Assembly: GCA_900754605.1 (NCBI GenBank)
Contig: CAAEDK010000122.1
Location: 1-7,088 of the forward strand
Length of the DNA: 7,088 bases
Direction of reading: 5' to 3'
Origin: an uncultured Oscillospiraceae bacterium
GTDB lineage: Bacteria; Bacillota_A; Clostridia; Oscillospirales; Oscillospiraceae
The position numbers and the translations under genes are program-made. The notes beneath the pieces were generated by a model, which saw nothing but the letters and a program-made list of their open reading frames with translations, was not told the origin of the DNA and did no database searches. This document shows positions 6,276-7,088 of this stretch, one piece after another. Position 1 is the stretch's first letter. The number at the start of each line of letters is the position of its first letter.

Positions 6276-6620
6276 ATGATCGGGACAGATGAAAATCGGG
6301 CAGTGCTCCATGTGGAGGTCATCTTCTGGGGCGGCAAGAGAAAGACTCCCCCCAGCCTGGTCAGTGGGAAGTATAATCCTCATTTTGTGGTTACAGGAAC
6401 CACTGAATATCTGGGTGTGTGCTTCCTGGATGGAACGGAGCGTTGTGCATTTGGTGAACCGGCTTTTGGAAATGCCCAGCCCCTCTATCCGAATACCATT
6501 GACTACGCTCCGCTGGAAAACAATGCGGAGTTCTTAATCTATGAGGGAGCCAATGCCGTTGGGAAGGGCCGGGTGCTGGGCCGGACGATACCATATAAAG
6601 TAAAGCCACAACGAAAGTAG
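6276..6620 (+). CDS. Stand-alone EF-Tu domain III-like protein
   Basis: A 114-aa protein whose residues about 11-102 follow the pattern of the C-terminal beta-barrel of elongation factor Tu. LHVEVIFWGGKRKTPPSLVSG parallels the KAEVYVL..EGGRHTPFFSGYRPQF strand pair. YNPHFVVTGTTEYLGVCFLDG parallels the YRPQFYVRTTDVTG segment. NNAEFLIYEGANAVGKGRVLG parallels the LRFAIREGGRTVGAGRV ending. No GTPase domain or domain II is present, so it cannot act as a translation factor. The FLDGTERCAFGEPAFGNA region departs from EF-Tu. Free EF-Tu-C-like domains occur as hypothetical proteins in Firmicutes. Here its setting among immunity genes suggests an antitoxin or decoy role, which is inference. It ends 7 nt before the ankyrin gene. 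Confidence 0.82.
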   Translation: MIGTDENRAVLHVEVIFWGGKRKTPPSLVSGKYNPHFVVTGTTEYLGVCFLDGTERCAFGEPAFGNAQPLYPNTIDYAPLENNAEFLIYEGANAVGKGRVLGRTIPYKVKPQRK

Positions 6621-6627
6621 GTGCCTT

Positions 6628-7088
6628 ATGTACCAAATTGCATATATTGGCCGCTGGGAGACCCTCCCAGAAACGGCTGCCGCCATCTGTGACCATGATA
6701 CTCTCAAACTGGAGGTGTTGCTCCAAGGCGGTCTGAATCTGAACGCTCCCATTCAGCTCAGCGAGTATATCAAACTCACACCGCTGGAGATCGCGGTTTT
6801 TCGGGATGATGTGCCCATGATCCACTTCCTGCTGGAGCATGGTGCTGATTCTGATCTGGCAGAGGAGCAGCCCCTGCTGCTCACCGCTGCCCGCTGTTGT
6901 GGGCCAGAGGTGGTGGCGCTCTTTGCTGGACAGGCCGCAAAACTCAGCCCGAAGCAGAAAGAGCGGGCCTTCCAGGAAGTGCGCTGGGGCAAGCGCCCGG
7001 AGAATATCCCGGTGCTGGAGCAAGCCGGGATCACAGTGGACAAGTTTGGCGGCGAGGCATTTCGGGCCGCTGTGTCCGAGGGCAATAC
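6628..7088 (+). CDS. Ankyrin-repeat protein, 3' end outside the window
   Basis: ATG 6628 follows the previous stop by 7 nt; the ribosome binding site is weak (AGGTG at 6619-6623). The frame is open to the window end, giving 153 residues. Ankyrin-type units are visible: residues about 19-45 (HDTLKLEVLLQGGLNLNA); about 48-78 (LTPLEIAVFRDDVPMIHFLLEHGADSD), the clearest match to the TPLxxAxxxxxxxxxxxLLxxGAD consensus; about 81-107 (PLLLTAARCCGPEVVALFAGQ), with a degenerate loop; and a further unit starting near 124 (ENIPVLEQAGITVD). Ankyrin proteins mediate protein binding and are frequent immunity or accessory genes in polymorphic toxin loci. Cytosolic; total length and repeat number are unknown. 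The remaining base count suggests more repeats downstream. Confidence 0.85.
   Translation, partial: MYQIAYIGRWETLPETAAAICDHDTLKLEVLLQGGLNLNAPIQLSEYIKLTPLEIAVFRDDVPMIHFLLEHGADSDLAEEQPLLLTAARCCGPEVVALFAGQAAKLSPKQKERAFQEVRWGKRPENIPVLEQAGITVDKFGGEAFRAAVSEGN

Noticed and set aside
6391..7023. 210-codon open frame on the minus strand
   Set aside because: It is antisense to the EF-Tu-III-like and ankyrin genes, both of which show clear family patterns on the plus strand.

Overview
The window looks like chromosomal or integrated accessory DNA from a GC-rich gut Clostridia (Oscillospiraceae-type, such as Flavonifractor or Oscillibacter relatives). This is inferred from strong AGGAGG-type ribosome binding sites, a GC-rich third codon position, tightly packed co-directional genes and the protein families present. 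No rRNA, phage or conjugation marker fixes the taxon.

Layout: positions 1-325 are AT-richer and hold no secure gene. They contain a possible 3' tail of an upstream gene (1-84), an extended -10 promoter (TATAAT at 80-85), several hairpins and a strong intrinsic terminator (252-299). A 64-codon ORF (135-329) runs straight through that terminator. From 326 to the end there are eight plus-strand genes with gaps of 0 to 41 nt, which is the layout of one operon. In order they are: a 371-aa protein with three zinc-ribbon-like cysteine sets; a 460-aa DUF6138-like protein; a 92-aa CxxC protein; a 672-aa multidomain protein (helical N-terminus, SUFU domain, DUF7832-like domain, DUF2185/Imm33-like domain); a 74-aa two-helix membrane protein resembling Imm17; a 276-aa unrecognised acidic protein; a 114-aa stand-alone EF-Tu domain III-like protein; and an ankyrin-repeat protein cut by the window end.

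SUFU, DUF2185/Imm33, Imm17 and ankyrin proteins are recurrent immunity families of polymorphic toxin systems. The best reading is therefore a polyimmunity locus: a string of unrelated, mostly cytosolic antitoxins plus one membrane immunity protein, which would protect the cell from contact-dependent or T7SS/LXG-type toxins of kin or neighbours. No toxin gene lies in the window, so the targets are unknown. The most distinctive points are the SUFU/DUF2185 fusion, the free EF-Tu domain III mimic, the poorly characterised partner genes, and the promoter-terminator leader that could gate the whole operon.
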